The translations under genes and the position numbers were made by a program. From NCBI RefSeq assembly GCF_900106075.1, contig NZ_LT629794.1, positions 1,716,001-1,780,000 on the forward strand: DNA of 64,000 nucleotides, written 5' to 3'. Origin of the DNA: Polaribacter sp. Hel1_33_78 (GTDB taxonomy: Bacteria > Bacteroidota > Bacteroidia > Flavobacteriales > Flavobacteriaceae). Shown piece after piece: positions 63,529-64,000 of the stretch. A model generated the notes under the pieces. That model was not told where the DNA came from. It did no database searches and was given only the letters and a program-made list of their open reading frames with translations. Position 1 is the first letter of the stretch. The number at the start of each line of letters is the position of its first letter.

Positions 63529-64000
63529 TTAATTTTCTAAATTATTAATTCTTTTCAACAAAGTGGGATGCGAATAATGCATAAAAACATAGGCTGGGTG
63601 AGGCGTTAAATTACTCAAACTATTTTTAGATAGTTTTTTGAGTGAAGTAATTAACGGATTCCCTGCAAACGTTTCTTTTGCAAAATCATCTGCTTGATAT
63701 TCAAATTTACGCGAAACGTAATTCATAAATAAACCTGTAATTTCTGAAATTGGTGAATATAATATTCCAAAAGCAACTAAGCCAATATGAAAACTTGGTG
63801 TAGAAACACTTAATGCTTTAGATAAAACTGGTGAGTTTATAAATAATGATAAAATATACAAGGTAAAACCTGCGATTAGAGTGGAGGTTACCAAATTAAA
63901 AATGATGTGCTTTCTTTTATAATGCCCAACTTCATGCGCTAAAACAGCTACGATTTCATCTGTTTCTAAATCATTTATTAAGGTGTCAAAAAGTGTAATC
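63529..64000 (-). CDS. M48 family zinc metallopeptidase (Ste24-like), N-terminus missing
   Basis: The gene enters from the right edge; about 157 C-terminal codons are visible. The zinc-binding motif HEVGH is present about 35 residues from the edge, followed by transmembrane stretches (VTSTLIAGFTLYILSLF, GLVAFGILYSP) and the third ligand in FEYQADDFA. The C-terminal HPAYVFMHYSHPTLLKRI is typical for the CAAX protease-type (Ste24) branch of M48, an inner-membrane protease. Only the initial part is missing. Confidence 0.9.
   Translation of the reverse strand, partial: ITLFDTLINDLETDEIVAVLAHEVGHYKRKHIIFNLVTSTLIAGFTLYILSLFINSPVLSKALSVSTPSFHIGLVAFGILYSPISEITGLFMNYVSRKFEYQADDFAKETFAGNPLITSLKKLSKNSLSNLTPHPAYVFMHYSHPTLLKRINNLEN

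Overview
The window looks like a chromosomal stretch from a marine Flavobacteriaceae bacterium (Bacteroidota), perhaps close to Polaribacter or Tenacibaculum. The evidence is the strongly AT-rich sequence, several promoters of the Bacteroidota TAnnTTTG type, Bacteroidota-restricted families (DUF4290, DUF6048, DUF6452, a CCC-motif membrane protein, OstA-like protein), TonB-dependent receptors and a probable sulfonolipid gene pair. The genus is inference. I see no prophage, insertion sequence, CRISPR array or tRNA. Most of the window is core housekeeping DNA with small accessory patches.

Layout. 1-6.2 kb: partial lysA, then parE-parC (topoisomerase IV) and a DUF2834 protein. 6.4-7.9 kb: a membrane-spanning LuxR-type regulator, followed by a tandem 11-bp repeat and a possible short terminated transcript. 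7.9-12.5 kb: a periplasmic binding protein translationally coupled to guaC, and a cobalamin riboswitch in front of a BtuB-type receptor. 13.4-22.7 kb: uvrD/pcrA, DUF4290-murA, grpE-dnaJ, RNase P RNA and aconitase. 23-34 kb: mutS2, ung, a 45-residue lipoprotein, a cytosolic binding-protein-fold protein coupled to a nucleoside phosphorylase, a SUI1-like factor, a 2OG-Fe(II) oxygenase, and a DUF6048/DUF6452/pterin dehydratase/rlmD cluster. 34-43.4 kb: rocD, small membrane proteins, ybaB, an S9A peptidase, the probable cysteate synthase and cysteate acyltransferase pair, and a GH16 laminarinase. 43.7-52.2 kb: OsmC and thioredoxin-like pair, VIT transporter, FecA-like receptor, guaB, and a Crp-like regulator/nitroreductase/membrane-anchored Hsp31 cluster. 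52.4-64 kb: class III aminotransferase with an OstA-like protein, an RIC iron-sulfur repair protein divergent from a PLP decarboxylase, cytochrome c, purA-fur-rsh, and a partial M48 peptidase.

Functional themes are DNA topology and repair (parEC, uvrD, mutS2, ung), purine balance (guaB, guaC, purA, rsh), cobalamin and iron uptake, envelope building (murA, OstA-like, sulfonolipid genes) and redox or nitrosative stress. Several core proteins show reduced or altered forms: MurA with Asp at the fosfomycin Cys position, DnaJ with half its zinc motifs, RlmD without its Fe-S cysteines, MutS2 without an Smr domain, and a Fur-family protein without the CxxC zinc site.

The best places for something undescribed are the regulator-repeat-short transcript unit at 6.4-7.9 kb, the binding-fold/phosphorylase operon at 27.2-29.2 kb with a frameshifted small membrane protein gene behind a palindrome, and the decayed coding remnants near 13.3 and 36.0 kb. 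All identifications come from reading the sequence; no database search was possible.
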